DNA of 64,000 nucleotides from Stomoxys calcitrans (GCF_963082655.1 NC_081553.1:230627754-230691753), one strand, 5' to 3'; positions 8,249 through 20,090 are shown, counted from the stretch's first letter. Notes: generated by a model from the letters alone, not told the origin. Program-made: numbers and translations.

Positions 8249-11040
8249 TTCTTAGACATAACAATGTTGCTTAAGTATAATACTACAACTAGTCATTTGA
8301 ATTAGGACTAACTAGTAGTTTATTTAAATTATATAATTATGTATGATACAGCTTATGCTTTAAGGCACAAGTAGCTGGGTAAACCTCCTCTTCAGATCGA
8401 AGGGTTTATATCTATTGAGTCTTCGGGTTATATTTGCCTCCATAAGTTTTGGGATCTCCGGATTTTTGTGATGGTGCAGCCTTTTCTCATAGTTATCTGC
8501 TACTTGCTGTATTTCCTCTCTTACAGTGCTGATTTTAAGATCTCTATGTATGTCGCTATTTCTTATATACCATGGTGCCTTTACTATATCTCTTAAGATT
8601 TTGTTTTGGAGTAACTGTATACTTTGAATGGTACTTTCATTGGCACATCCCCAGAGTTGGATACCATATAGCCATATCGGCTTTAAGACTTGCTTATATA
8701 TCATAAGTTTGTTGGAGATAGATAGTAAAGACTTTCTACCGATCAGCCATTTTAACTCGCGATATTTAATTTCTAGAGCTTTTTTTTTGTTTGCCACATG
8801 AGCTTTCCATTTTAGTTTGCTGTCTAGCGTCATTCCAAGGTACTTTGCCGAATCAGCAATAGGAACTTGTTTGCCTTTAATGAAAATGGGTTTATGGGTG
8901 GTTTTTGTTTTTTGTGTAAAATCTACATGTACGGACTTTGAACTATTGAGCTTAAGTCCCCATTTTTCAGTCCATGAATCAATTTTCGCCAAAGCATTTT
9001 GTAGTTTGATTGTTGATGTTTCGTTTGTTTTGCCTGTTGCAACTATGACTGTGTCGTCAGCGAATGTACCTATAGTACATTCTGAATACGAGGGAAGATC
9101 ATACGTATATAGTAAATACAGAAATGGACCCAATATGCTGCCCTGTGGAACTCCTGAGTAGATGGGGTAGATTTCCGAATACTCGTTACCCTGTTTGACT
9201 CGAAAAAATCTATCGTTTAAATATGACTCCATCAGCTTGCAATAACTATCCGGAAGTATTGACTTAAGCTTGTGTATTAGCGATGTGTGAACAACTCCGT
9301 CGAAAGCCTGAGAGATATCCAAAAATACAGCGGAACATACCTCCTTTTTTTCGAAAGCTTCTTCAATATCATGTGTTATCCTGTGAATTTGTTCTATGGT
9401 GGAATGACCTTTACGAAAGCCAAACTGATGACTTGGTATTAAATTCATTCTTTCAATAAAAGAGTTTAGACGTTTGCCTATTATTTTCTCAAAAAGTTTA
9501 CCAATTAATGGTAGTAGTGAAATAGGTCTGTAGGAGCTTACTTCATTTAGATCTTTCCCAGGTTTTGGAACCATTATTACTTCGGCGACTTTCCAAGCTG
9601 TTGGCACATAGTTTAAACGAATAGCTGAGTTAAAGATTTTTGTTATTTTAGCTAATGCTTTTAGCGGTAAATTCTTCAATACTTCTGCTGTAATCAGGTC
9701 AAAGCCAGGTGACTTTTTATTTTTGAGGCATTTTATTTCCTGAAGTATTTCCTTTAAGGTAACTTTTGAAATTATTTCTTGACATGATAGACCGACGTTT
9801 TCTTCCTTTGAGTTTGACTTATTAGAAAAAATTGTGTACAAGTGTTTCGCAAAGGCATTAGCCTTCTCTAGATCTGTTTTTGCCCATTCGCTTTCAATTG
9901 TCCTTAAGGGTTGATTAAGGTTTTTAGGACAGTTCAATTTTTTTGTGGCTTTCCACAGTGAATAGTCTGTTTTACTATCATAAGTCAGTTTTGAAATAAA
10001 CTGATTAAATTTTGAGTTTTTTAATTTCTTGATTTCTTTGCGAAGTTTTTGAGTTAACTTATTCAGAATTTGTTTGTTCTGGGGAGATCTGTTCATCTGC
10101 CACTTCTTTCTTTGATTCCTTTTCTGTTTTACCATATTTCTTATGTATAAAGGATATGTGTGTCCTGAAGAAGGCTTTTTATAAGTTGGTGTGCTACTCC
10201 AGCATGCATTTTGTATTATTTTTGTAAGTCTTTGAACTTCATTTTCAAGATCATCCGTTGTTTCTATTTGGGTAAATGAATTAATACCCTTTTTGATCAA
10301 TATTTCGAAAAACTCCCAGTCAGTATCTGGACTAATTAATTTTGGATTTGCTTTGTTCACAGTTAATGTTGTTTTGTAGATCAAATATATTGGAGAGTGA
10401 TCAGAATTTAATTCGAACCCCTCCTCAACTTCCATAAGAGTTCGAGATATTTTGTTGGTAATAAAGAAATCAATTAGATCTGGACTTTTACTTTTGTCCG
10501 TAGGCCAATAAGTTGGCAAACAAGTTGACATTACGTTACAACCATATTGTTCTATAGCTTTGAGAAGTTCTCGTCCTTTTGTGGTTGTCAATCTTGACCC
10601 CCATTTAACATGCTTAGCATTAAAATCACCTCCTATTATAAACTTGTGTTTATGAGTTTCCAGTAATTTTACGTAATCCAAATGCTTTATATTGTGCTTT
10701 GGTGGACTATATAATGACGTGACTGTTAAGTATTGTTTATTTTCCATTATTGTAATTGTTGTAGCTTGAAAATGTTCAAGTTGGATTTTTTCTTCCTCCC
10801 AGTGGACTATTTTATCTTTAACAATGATAGCGCTTCCTCCTCTAGCTTTATTGCAAGGGTGAATAGTATGATATATCTTGTAATTTTCGAAAAATATATG
10901 CGATTCTTTTGTAAAGTGAGTTTCGCTTATGAGGCAGATGTCTATGTTCTTGGATTTTAAAACATAAAGTAGGTCAGCTTTGTGTTTTAAAAGACCATTT
11001 GCGTTCCACTGCATAATTCGAATTTCAGATTTCATTCGAA
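8216..11040 (-). mobile_element. Jockey-like LINE, ORF2 complete, no ORF1
   Basis: The minus-strand element ends in a 31-base poly(A) tract, seen as poly(T) at 8216..8246. About 110 bases of 3' UTR with an AAATAAA motif precede the tract. The whole ORF2 is present, but no gag-like ORF1 lies in the A+T-rich sequence beyond 11040. The copy is therefore probably 5' truncated just upstream of ORF2. A second poly(T) run at about 11177..11197 lies outside and may belong to another insertion. Confidence 0.85.
8360..11035 (-). CDS. LINE ORF2: endonuclease and reverse transcriptase (jockey clade)
   Basis: An uninterrupted 891 aa polyprotein that nicks target DNA and copies element RNA there. The N-terminal apurinic-type endonuclease shows MQWNANGL, SETHF (residue 37 on), GGDFNAKH (135-142) and SDHSPI (211-216). 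The reverse transcriptase follows with YRPISLLPLIGKLFEKI, FLDISQAFD (catalytic Asp), GVPQGSILGPFLY and the active-site FADDT at 658-662. The C-terminus has the thumb-like and LWG regions typical of the clade. The length is usual for a jockey-type ORF2. Oddities: the normally conserved AFDKVWH reads AFDGVVH, and the box usually read YT(N/S)D is YTYD. The copy may therefore be inactive although it has no stop or frameshift. An intact frame implies recent insertion. Confidence 0.95.
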   Translation of the reverse strand: MKSEIRIMQWNANGLLKHKADLLYVLKSKNIDICLISETHFTKESHIFFENYKIYHTIHPCNKARGGSAIIVKDKIVHWEEEKIQLEHFQATTITIMENKQYLTVTSLYSPPKHNIKHLDYVKLLETHKHKFIIGGDFNAKHVKWGSRLTTTKGRELLKAIEQYGCNVMSTCLPTYWPTDKSKSPDLIDFFITNKISRTLMEVEEGFELNSDHSPIYLIYKTTLTVNKANPKLISPDTDWEFFEILIKKGINSFTQIETTDDLENEVQRLTKIIQNACWSSTPTYKKPSSGHTYPLYIRNMVKQKRNQRKKWQMNRSPQNKQILNKLTQKLRKEIKKLKNSKFNQFISKLTYDSKTDYSLWKATKKLNCPKNLNQPLRTIESEWAKTDLEKANAFAKHLYTIFSNKSNSKEENVGLSCQEIISKVTLKEILQEIKCLKNKKSPGFDLITAEVLKNLPLKALAKITKIFNSAIRLNYVPTAWKVAEVIMVPKPGKDLNEVSSYRPISLLPLIGKLFEKIIGKRLNSFIERMNLIPSHQFGFRKGHSTIEQIHRITHDIEEAFEKKEVCSAVFLDISQAFDGVVHTSLIHKLKSILPDSYCKLMESYLNDRFFRVKQGNEYSEIYPIYSGVPQGSILGPFLYLLYTYDLPSYSECTIGTFADDTVIVATGKTNETSTIKLQNALAKIDSWTEKWGLKLNSSKSVHVDFTQKTKTTHKPIFIKGKQVPIADSAKYLGMTLDSKLKWKAHVANKKKALEIKYRELKWLIGRKSLLSISNKLMIYKQVLKPIWLYGIQLWGCANESTIQSIQLLQNKILRDIVKAPWYIRNSDIHRDLKISTVREEIQQVADNYEKRLHHHKNPEIPKLMEANITRRLNRYKPFDLKRRFTQLLVP

Positions 11041-11867
11041 TACCGAGCTAAAGTTTTCCTCTAACGAGAGTAAACGACTCTCAAACACTTTGTTTTGAGT
11101 TTCAATATTTTCTAGTTTTATTAATATTTGTGTTAATTAGGTAAATGGGTCCATTAATCTAAAGTTTCCTTGTTTTGTTTTTTTTTTTTTTTTTTGCTTC
11201 TGAGGATATCATTTCTTTGGCCTCTCTGATCGAACTCTACTTTCTTTAGAAATTTGCCATGAACAATAAATTATTCATTTACGGAATTTCTTCAAGAAAA
11301 TTGTGTTAAGTTCCAAATCCTGTTCGCTCGCATAAATTGAAAGATGGCTTGAGACCAAATTGGAATTTTAAACGAAACGTGATCTAATAATTCATTCACC
11401 TTTGTGAGCACACTTGAAGATCTTCCTTATTTTATCATTCGGCTGGTTAAAATCACACATTCCAAAGATAAAATTATGCGAATAATTCAAAAGATTTGTA
11501 AATGATGTGGCGCCAAATATATTCTGTATTTACATATGGTATTTTTGTTGTAAAACACGCGCACAAAAATTCTTGTAAATGAAACATTGTACAATAGCAG
11601 GGGTCATGAAAATAAAAGAAAAATTTCGGTGGTAAACAATTTTGAATTAAAATTGAAAATCTATTTAAATTTTTGAAAAATTAAGTTAAAAAAAAAACGT
11701 ATAAGCACATTTTTTCGCATGAACCAAAACTTAACGGCAATTTTTTACAAAAAATATTAAAAGTTTGACAAAATTTTGATAGAAATAAAAATAATGGTGA
11801 AATTTTGTATGAAAATAAAATTAAACAAGATATTGTTCAGCTTTAACATTGTTATTTTTCGTTATCG
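11041..11867. other. A+T-rich spacer without recognised gene
   Basis: It contains a poly(T) run near 11177..11197 and several AAATTTTG-type stretches near 11740..11830 that resemble the minisatellite in the large dynein intron. No coding potential is seen. Confidence 0.4.
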
Positions 11868-12305
11868 GAAGGGGGACGGACCCTCCCCCTTATGCCAAAA
11901 ACACAACCCAAAATCAAAAGTGGACCGATCGGGACAATATAGACATTAAATGAAAGTTATTGGAGAGTAGAATACGAAAATAGTATTAAAATTTAAGTCT
12001 AAGTAACCATCGGGCCGTCCCAACCCCAAAACTCCCCCAAACAGACATATTGGATGCTCATTTCAATATGGAGCTCAAATGAAAGGTATTCGGGTGTAGA
12101 TTTCGAATCTGGCATACAAAATCAAGTCGAAGTATATGGGGTCACGCTAACCCTCAAAAACGCCATTAGACTTATTAGGACTATATGATACTTGGCTGAA
12201 CCGATTTTCTTTACTTTTTCATAGATTGTGTACGTTTGTCTGGAAGGAAACATAGGCTATATAATTTTTTCCGGAGCGGCCCTGGTTCGGCTAGTTTTTT
12301 ATAAA
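11868..12305 (+). repeat. Interspersed repeat, family C (copy 1)
   Basis: Recurrent blocks include GACGGACCCTCCCCCTTATG, GTGGACCGATCGGGACAATA, AAATGAAAGGTATTCGGG and TTTCGAATCTGGCATACAAA. The end is a G+C-rich stretch followed by CGGCTAGTT near 12290. The same blocks are found at 38330..39250, 40463..40565 and, inverted, 51481..51745. It does not encode a long protein. Confidence 0.65.
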
Positions 12306-12860
12306 AATTTTCTTTAAAAGTAAAGAAAGATCAATTTATTTAGTGTTTACGTTATTTATTTACGTTTTTATTTTTTCCCCCAAAAGACGAAAGAGTCGAG
12401 CTAATTTGATTTGGAAACGGTTTAAATTTTGACTTTTAATTTATATTCACCCACTTTAATGTTAATATTTGCTGACAGCATACATTCCAAAAAATTTTAA
12501 CAATATGCATGAACTTTCCATTACATAGCCCAAGCAGCAGAAACATAATGTCGAGACACCAAATTTCATGTGAATGTTTTAAACACTTTTATAATAAATT
12601 AGAAGCAAATAAATTAATTAGGCATCAACTATTTAAATATTTAGTCATCAATAAATGTTTACGTCGAGTGTTTTTGTCATCGTTGATCCATGGCGGACGC
12701 TAAGGTATGCTCAAACGCAAACTGGTTTGATTTTGATGATCTTGCAAAAATGAACATGTTTTCAACAGGTGTAAATAATTAAGTTAAAGATTTTTTAAGG
12801 GTATTCATTCTAAAGCTGAAAGGCAATGCAGACGTGAAAGCCAAGGTGCGGTTTCTATTA
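12306..12860. other. Unassigned A+T-rich sequence
   Basis: No supported gene. A 64-codon open frame at 12509..12703 has no recognisable family or splice context. Confidence 0.4.
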
Positions 12861-13330
12861 AAAAATGGGCTGACCCGAACCTGGGTATCCACCCATCATA
12901 AATTCTGTGATTAATTTTTGGAGTAAATTTGTTTATGAACCCACATACCCTTATGGGTGTCATAAGATATTTTTAGTACAAAATTTCATTCAAATCGGAC
13001 AAAAGTTGTATCTTCTTAAAGATGAAGTGCTATAATGGTGAGATTGGTTTATATGGGAACAATACAGTCCCCAACAACGTACAACAATAAGTAGCATCAG
13101 TGCGGAAATTCAAAGTTTAATTCTTCACTATCGTGGTTTCAATAAACGTACGGATGGACAAACACACTAAAAAACGATTTACAAAAAGACTATCTAGCAT
13201 AGGTACACTTCATAGGGTGCAGATCTTTACTGCGAGGTGTTAGTGGATTATTCGTTACACCCACCACCTAATTTAATTCATTTGCAACACATTTCGAAAT
13301 ATCGATCTTCCTTTTTTAAAAGTTTTTCGA
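12861..13330. repeat. Strongly diverged modular repeat fragment
   Basis: Blocks such as TTCATTCAAATCGGACAAAA and GATTGGTTTATATGGGAACA match the monomer grammar of families A and B at low identity. CGGATGGACAAAC near 13150 resembles the family tail. Confidence 0.45.
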
Positions 13331-14105
13331 CTTTTTATACTCTCCACCATAGAATGGGGGTATACTAATTTAGTCACCTCGAAATATGCTTCTTAGACCC
13401 CATAAAGTATATATATTCTTGAAAGCACGCTAACTTTCGAAGGAGTAAAGCTAGCTGCTTGAAATTTGGCATAAATATTTTTATAAGTGTAGGTCGGTTG
13501 GGATTGCAAATGGGCCAAATCGGTCCATGTTTTGATATAGCTGCCATATAAACAGATATGGGTCTTGACTTTTTGAGCTTCTAGAGTGCGCAATTCTTAT
13601 CCGATTGGAATGAAATTTTGTTATGTTTTGTTATGATATCCAACAACTGTGCCAAGTATGGTTCAAATCGGTCTATAACCTGACATAGCCGCCATATAAA
13701 CCGATCTGGGATCTTGACTTCTTGAGCCTGTAGAGGTCGCAATTATTATCCGATTTGCCTGAAATTTTGTACGACAGATCCTCTCATGACTATCAACATA
13801 CGTGTTTATTATGGTCTGAATCAGTCTATAGCCCGATACAGCTCCCATATAAATCGATCTCTCTATTTTACTTCTTGTGCCCCCAAAGGGCGCAATTATT
13901 ATTCGAATTAGCTGACATTTTACACAGGTCTCCAACATATAATTTAATTGTGGTCCAACCCGGACCATATCTTCATATCGCTCTAAAAGCAGAGCAAATC
14001 TTTGGAAAATTTGCTCTGCTATTAGAAAAGAACTCGACAAATGCGATCCATGGTGGAGGGTATATAAGATTCAGCCCGACCGAGCTTAGCACGATTTTAC
14101 TTCTG
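13331..14105 (+). repeat. Modular repeat, family A (copy 3)
   Basis: Both ends are recognisable. CTCCACCATAGAATGGGGGT lies near 13341, and the hairpin end GATTCAGCCCGACCGAGCTT plus TTTTACTTC lies near 14068..14105. Several roughly 105 bp monomers lie between them. The left part lacks the variable tail seen in copy 11. Confidence 0.75.
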
Positions 14106-15445
14106 TTTTATGACGTTTTCTTTGACATTCAACAGATGTATCAAGTATGGCACTACTCGGTTTAAAACCTCATATAGCTCCTATATAAGCCGTTCTGCCA
14201 ATTGTCATTTTTGAGGCCCTAGGGGGCGCATTTTTTGTTTGATTTGGCTGAAATTTTGCACAACCACTTTTCTTCTATAACCTTGAATCCTATGTGCCAA
14301 ATATGGTCTGAATCGGTCTATAACCTGATATAGCTCCAATATAAACGGATCACCTGATTTTACTTCTTTATGCCCTATAGGGCTACCCTGAAATTTGGCA
14401 CAGTGGCTTCCACTATTGTTTCCATCATTCAAACCAAATATGGCCCGAATGGGTCCATAACCTGGTATAGCTCCAAAGAGATTGCAAATCGTACACATTA
14501 TCCTTTGCCTTTAAAGAGGTACCGAGAAAAGAATATGACAAATGCTATCCATTGTTGTACGCCACAGTAAAGGCAAATGGGCCATATCGGTTCAGATTTA
14601 AATATAGCTTCCATATAAACCTATCTCCCGATTTGACTTCTTAATTCCTTACAAGTCGCAATTTTTGTCCAATTTACTTGAAATTTTACATTGAGTGTTC
14701 TGTTATAGCTTCCAACAGTTGTGCCAAATACGGTTCAAATCGGTCTATGACCTGATATAAACCGAGCCGCAATTTTTGTCCGATTTGGCTGAAATTTTGA
14801 ATGCGGTGTTCTGTTATTACTTCCAAAAAACTGTTCTCAGTACTGTCTGAATCGGTCTATAACCTAATATAGCTCCCAAATAAACCGATCTCTAAATTTG
14901 ACTTCTTGTGCCCTTACAAGCCGAAATTTTTGTCCGATTTGACTTAAATTGAGCATGTAGTGTTTTGTTATGACTTTCAACAACTGTGCCAAATTGGTCT
15001 ATAACCTGTATGGATCTTATATAAACCGATCTCCCGATTTTACTTCTTGAGTCCTTACAAGCCGCAATTTTTTGTCCGATTTGGCTGAAATTTTGCATGC
15101 GGTGCTCTGTTACGACTTCCAACAACTATGCCAAATACGGTCCAAATCAGTTTATAACCTGATGTAGCTCCCATGTAAAGCGGTCTCCCCAACATTCTTG
15201 TTCGATTCTTGAAACTTTAATTTTTGCTGGAGTAACATAAGTTTGGTATGTAATAGAATAAAATTATGCCCTTCAACTAAATTTATGTTGTATAAATTTT
15301 TAGCAGAATCCATGGTGGTGGGTTCCCAAGATTCGGCCCGGCTGAACTTACAAAGAAAACGCACTAAGAACAATTTCGATTCATGGTGGCAGGTATTTAA
15401 TATTCGTCCAAGTTGGATGTAACGCGATTTACTTGTTCAAAAAGT
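14106..15445 (+). repeat. Modular repeats, family A (tandem or adjacent fragments, copy 4)
   Basis: About nine monomers (AGCTCCCATATAAACCGATC, TTTGGCTGAAATTTTGCATG) occur. They are interrupted by internal ends near 14550..14580 and two hairpin-like ends near 15305..15350 and 15395..15440. At least two elements are nested or joined here. Confidence 0.6.
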
Positions 15446-16119
15446 AGTGTAGTTGCAACAAAAAGACACGCGGACGGACGAAATGTATATACTTCATAGT
15501 AGCGACAGGGAATACACACAAACACTCATTTTCTAAATTATTGAGTGAGTCCCTGAAAATATTTTTGATCCCCAAACAATCTTCCGCAAATCTTCTAAAA
15601 TAAGGTTACGGTCGCGGACGAGCTCGTCTAAGAGTCGTAGACCATTCCCCCTTTGTGAGTGTTGTGTCATCAAGGCTAATCTTCCATATGTGTTGCTAAA
15701 GAGTAAGTCAGAAGAGTCTTGGAAAATCTTAGAATCGTGTGGGCGAGTAACAAATGAGTATTTTGGAAGATTAATAAAATACTCTTCCAGAAGAGTTGCA
15801 CATTACTCGCCTGGACTATTTCCTCGTTGTAGTGTTTTGGAATATTTATTAAATATTGCTCCAAAAGGGTTGTGCGTTATTCGCTTAGAAGATCTTAAAA
15901 CGCATGTCAAGATAAGATGTTCATCAAAAACGTAAAAAATTAAAAAGAAGTACCAATCAACATATAAGCCAAGTGAGAATTCTGTGGATGTTGTCCACTC
16001 AAAACAAAACATCGAATAACATAATTCAATACAATTCCTAACCGCAGCAGGCTTGAAAAATATAAGTTGACTTAGATGATTAATAAAGAAATCTTCTGGA
16101 CGAATACAATCGTCGCAAA
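15446..16119. repeat. Unclassified sequence with local inverted copies
   Basis: Blocks around 15700..15900 (GAGTATTTTGGAAGATTAA, CTCTTCCAGAAGAGTTGC, CAAAAGGGTTGTGC) repeat with variation and in inverted orientation. No protein or known family is recognised. Confidence 0.3.
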
Positions 16120-16815
16120 GTTTTCGGCACACGCAATGGATTTCCCAATGATAACCTAAAAGGAAGTTTCACGAGTCATTCGGAAGATTATAACGCAATG
16201 TGTTGTAAGAGAATCATTGCGAAGAATTGCTAGGTTTAAGTGGCAGTCTGCTATCAGACTCACTTAGACGTTTTCGTCCATTGTAATACCACAGGAACAG
16301 AAGAAGGAAGATGCCTTCTAGTTCCTACCGTTGAACCATTCAGATCGATTTAAAAAGCCCAATAACTTGCAAATGTTCACATCCGCTAATCAGACAGGTT
16401 CTCAAAAAATGAGAACCTAAAGTGGAACTCCTTCTGACTGCTAGAGCGGGAGTCACACTCAGAAGGTGTTCTATAGTCTCTTCTTCTACGATGTCCTCAC
16501 AGCTTCTCAAAAGTCGTTGCTGGCAACCTTCAGTCTGTCAGCATGTTTTCCGATTAGACAGTGAACTGTCATGACGGACACAATGACTGAGACGTCTGTT
16601 CAAGCCAATGACGGCAAAGCAGTAGATAAGTAGATTGCCCAATGATAACCTAGCAGGGTGTTTCTTGAGTCATACGGAAGATTATAACGCAATGGTTTGT
16701 AAGAGAATTGTAGCGAACAGTTGCTAAAACTTCCGCATACGCAATGCATTGTCCAATGATATCGTAGAAGAGTGTTTTGCGACTCATACGGAAGAAAAAT
16801 TGCGTAAAAATCTTC
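16120..16815. repeat. Tandem repeat of about 125 bp, three units, split by a LINE fragment
   Basis: Units near 16125..16250, 16632..16740 and 16741..16815 share CGCAATG, CCCAATGATAACCTA, GGAAGATTATAACGCAATG and TGTAAGAGAAT. Between the first and second unit sits an inverted LINE 3' fragment (16246..16620). The unit is not recognised. Confidence 0.55.
16246..16620 (-). mobile_element. LINE 3' fragment (RNase H LINE, type 1)
   Basis: Read on the minus strand this matches, in order, the 3' part of the element at 23650..24494. Shared blocks include GACGTCTCAGTCATTGTGTC, CAGTCAGAAGGAGTTCCACT, GGTTCAACGGTAGGAACTAG and GACGAAAACGTCTAAGTGAG. It ends in ACTTAAACCTA. The copy is 5' truncated and non-coding. 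Confidence 0.8.
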
Positions 16816-16989
16816 CATTAGATTGTTTTATTCATCGCGGAAACGTACACTCTTCCAAAATTATGAAAAATGTTTGTAGCTGTGGACAACAACATAAACC
16901 TATTGGCATGGAGATAATGTATATATGTGTAAGTGTGATTACCATTGCTGTATAAGAATGTAAAAATAATAGGCCCCGTTATCTAGTAA

Positions 16990-17285
16990 ATTTCCCATCA
17001 ACATTCCATAAAGGAACAATAGATACTTCTCTCATTTCAATGAGTGCAGTCCGATTTATGTTTAAGCTCAATGATAAAGGGCTTCCTTATTTATGCCGAA
17101 TCCGAACGACGTGCCATATAATAACACATATAATGACACACTTGGTAGAGAAGTTTTAACATGGCGGGATACCTCACAAATGTAGCCAGCATTAGTAAGG
17201 GGATAACCAACGCTGATGTTTTTGATGTTCCCAGGCGCTCGGCGTCATGGGCGAACATGCTAGCCTCTGCACCACGGTGGCCTCC
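16990..17285 (-). mobile_element. tRNA-derived SINE, diverged (copy 2)
   Basis: The tail block (AACATTCCATAAAGGAACAA), body (GTGCAGTCCGATTTATG, AATGATAAAGGGC) and head (ACCACGGTGGCCTCC) match copy 1 in order. The box B is deleted, so this copy cannot be transcribed from its own promoter. It shares variants with the copy at 43326..43610, suggesting a subfamily. Confidence 0.75.
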
Positions 17286-18190
17286 AGCCCCATTATCTTG
17301 CGATGGGTATACAAAAATCAAGTATTTGCAATTTGCATCATTTTTCAGTGGCATATTTATCTAGGCTCATAGTAGAAACTAGATAATAGAATAATAGCAG
17401 CGCCTACAAGTATGTTACATAGTTTTGGGATTGATCAGTCAAATTAACAGTGATGTTGTCAACACATGCATGTTAAGTTTGGTAAATTATGTTCGCATTG
17501 TTTAGTTTACAAGTTAAAAACTAGAATTAATTGCTTTTTAATTGCTATCCTCGAGTCCACACAGTTTTCGTTTCTAATCGTTTTCAATATGGAGGTTGGC
17601 AGTTGGTTATGTGAAAAGTAGAACGGAGTACCTACACTTATACAAATTTTTAACCTTTGCTTGTCAAGGAAAAACTATAGAATTTTCTTATTTGTATATA
17701 AATATGAAAGTCAAAGCTTGTTTTTCTGCAATAACGTCTGAACTATTTTTTTATGTTTTCAAATTTAGCTTTCGATAACCAATTTTTAATTTTCGTTACT
17801 TCGTAGATTTTTGTCTTAGGGTTGGTATTCTATTCTGCTTTCGGAATAGCCGCTGAAATTTTGTTTTGTTGTTGTTCCATACCAAAACACATTTATTTGT
17901 CGGGACTTATTGTTTTCTATATTTAATATATATATTTTTCAAATAAATAAAGAAAAACGTACCATTGAAACCAATAAAGCAAAGAAAAATGATGCCGGCA
18001 ATGGTTTCAAGTGTTGCCACTATAATAGTTTTTTGCCATTTTCCACACTTTAAGCAGATTACCACTTTTCCGTCTATTTTTAGCTAACGTTTCGGCGATT
18101 TATATGGAGTTTGACAGCATTCCGCTTGAAAAGCTGAACAGAATACTCAGCTTAACCCCAAAAAACACAGTTTTGAGGTTCACTTATAGG
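17286..18190. other. Unassigned A+T-rich sequence
   Basis: No gene, RNA or family repeat is recognised. Short open frames here lack any family signature. Confidence 0.4.
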
Positions 18191-19140
18191 TGGAGATGGG
18201 CAATGGGGACATACCAAAAAGATATTTGCCCGGTAAATTGGGTAAATACCCGGTTATTTATACCCAAAACTGGGTATTTATAATTTTACAGATATTTTGG
18301 GATAAAAACATTTTTCAAAATTTTTTTGACGATTCCATATTTTTTGTATATAATCCTGATATTCTGATCAGGAGAGTGCCAAAACGCAATGTTTCAAATT
18401 TCATCATAGTCGGATGAAAAATGTTCGTTTTATGGGCTCAATACTCTATTTCGTGAGATCGGTCTATATGCTATATCCGAATATGGTTCGATCTGGGCGA
18501 TATTTAACAAAAAGGTTTAGAAGGATACCGGAACTCGCCAGATTTCTTCGAAATAGGATGAAAAATGCTCCTTTTATAGGCTCATTACACAATATCGAGA
18601 GATCGATATATATATATATCACAGCTATATACAAATATGGTCCGATCTGTACCACATTTGACAGGAATGGGTAGGGGTCTACCAGAACACGCTGTGCCAA
18701 ATTTCATCGAATACGGGTAATAAATGGATCTTTTATGACCTCAATACCCCATCTCGGGAGATCGGGTGGTCGGTCTAAGGACAGCTATATCCAAGTATAG
18801 TCCGATCTGAACCGCACTTCACAGAAATGAATAGGGGTCTACCAGAACTCACTGCGCCAAATTTCATCGAAATCGGATGAAAAATTATCCATTTATTGCC
18901 TCAAGACTTTAAGTCTGCATATAGCGGCTATATAAAACTAAAATCTGATTTTATGAGATCAGGTTTACATACAAAGAATACGAAATCATTAAAATTAATT
19001 TTAAAAATATTTTTATACCCAAGATATCTGCAAAATTATAAATACCCAAATAAACACCAAAAAAAAAGGTATTTATTGGGTATTTACCCAATAAATACCC
19101 AACCTTTGGGTATTTACTCGGTAGAAACCATCTTTACTAA
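18191..19140 (+). mobile_element. Monomer-carrying element with long inverted repeats, family D (copy 1)
   Basis: The left end reads GGAGATGGGCAATGGG, ACATACC and then GGTAAATTGGGTAAATACCC-type blocks to about 18310. The right end (about 18995..19137) contains the inverted version: TTTTTATACCCAAGATATCT, ACCCAATAAATACCCAA, then ACCATCT. The interior holds monomers with GGGAGATCGG and ACAGCTATATCCAAGTATAG, like families A and B. Flanks TTATAGG (left) and TAATAGG (right) may be a decayed 7 bp target duplication. The better right end is seen at 54966. Confidence 0.65.
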
Positions 19141-19580
19141 TAGGGAATAATAAGTGCCCTATTAGATAAGTTGGTAGCGAGCTCCGTTTAGTAATGCGGA
19201 AATCCTTCCCACTGAAGGCTTTGTTCTGTCGCTGTTGTGATATCACAATGGCCAAAAAATTCTCTTAGTGCGTCAGTCCGATTGCCACTATAAATTAAAA
19301 TTAAATGGGGAATAAACAGGCGCCGGTTCAAATTTTAATCTGTCGTGATTACAAAATGGAACCTAAAAGGTTTTTCAGAGGCGAGTACGAATCTCAAATG
19401 TAGTGCCAGGTGTTTGGAGGTAGCCTTAAACACCAAAGTGTGGCCGGACAAAAAGTCTGATCGTGACAATGTAGGAACGCCGAAAGGTATACGGGAGAGT
19501 AGCACGCATCTATCACTCATTCTGCGGCAGCGCCCACCCTGCCGTAAAACCACTAAGAAGGACAAGTAGACTGATAAAAA
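19141..19580. other. Unassigned sequence
   Basis: Moderately complex sequence at 19330..19560 with short open frames on both strands and no recognised family. I cannot assign it. Confidence 0.35.
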
Positions 19581-19679
19581 ATAAATGGGATGGGCAAACG
19601 AAAGGTATTTAGGTGTAGAGTATGAATGAACCAATTGGTCTCCAATTAAAGTTATTTGGATGTAGAGTATGTTTTGAGT
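19581..19679 (+). repeat. Family C-like fragment
   Basis: AACGAAAGGTATTTAGGTG and a repeat of TGTAGAGTATG match the family C blocks AAATGAAAGGTATTCGGG and GTAGA(T/A)T(A/T)CGAAT. Confidence 0.4.
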
Positions 19680-20090
19680 TTGGCGGCCACCGTGGCGCAG
19701 AGGTTGGCTTGTCCGACTATGACGCCGCGCATGGGTTCAAATCCTGGGGTGAGCATCAGAAAAGTTTTTAGCGGTGGTTATCCATTAATGCTGGATGCAT
19801 TTGTGGGATATGATGTCATATTAAAATTTCTCTATCAAGTGGTCGAGTCTTAACGGCATGCGGCACAGTGAGGCATAATAAAGGTGGTCCCTTATCAATG
19901 AGCTTAAACTTTGTTTGTAGCAGTGTGTTATGCACTGAGGCGTCAGCCCTTGCCGATAAAGAACTCCATCGGGTCAATCCGGTACGTACAACCAGCTGCC
20001 ATGGGATAGTCTTAATAGGACTGCACTCATTGATATGAGAGAAGTATCCCCTGTTCCTTAGTGGATGGTTCATGGGAAATTTACCATGTT
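19680..20090 (+). mobile_element. tRNA-derived SINE with internal insertion (copy 3)
   Basis: The head at 19685 (CCACCGTGGCGCAGAGGTTG) carries a box A, and the box B reads GGTTCAAATCC near 19735. The body and tail (CTGCACTCATTGATATGAGA, GTTCCTTAGTGGATGGTTC) follow in order. About 100 bases near 19915..20018 that other copies lack interrupt the conserved body. Confidence 0.75.

Noticed and set aside
8817..9161. Plus-strand open frame of 114 codons
   Set aside because: Antisense shadow of the LINE ORF2.
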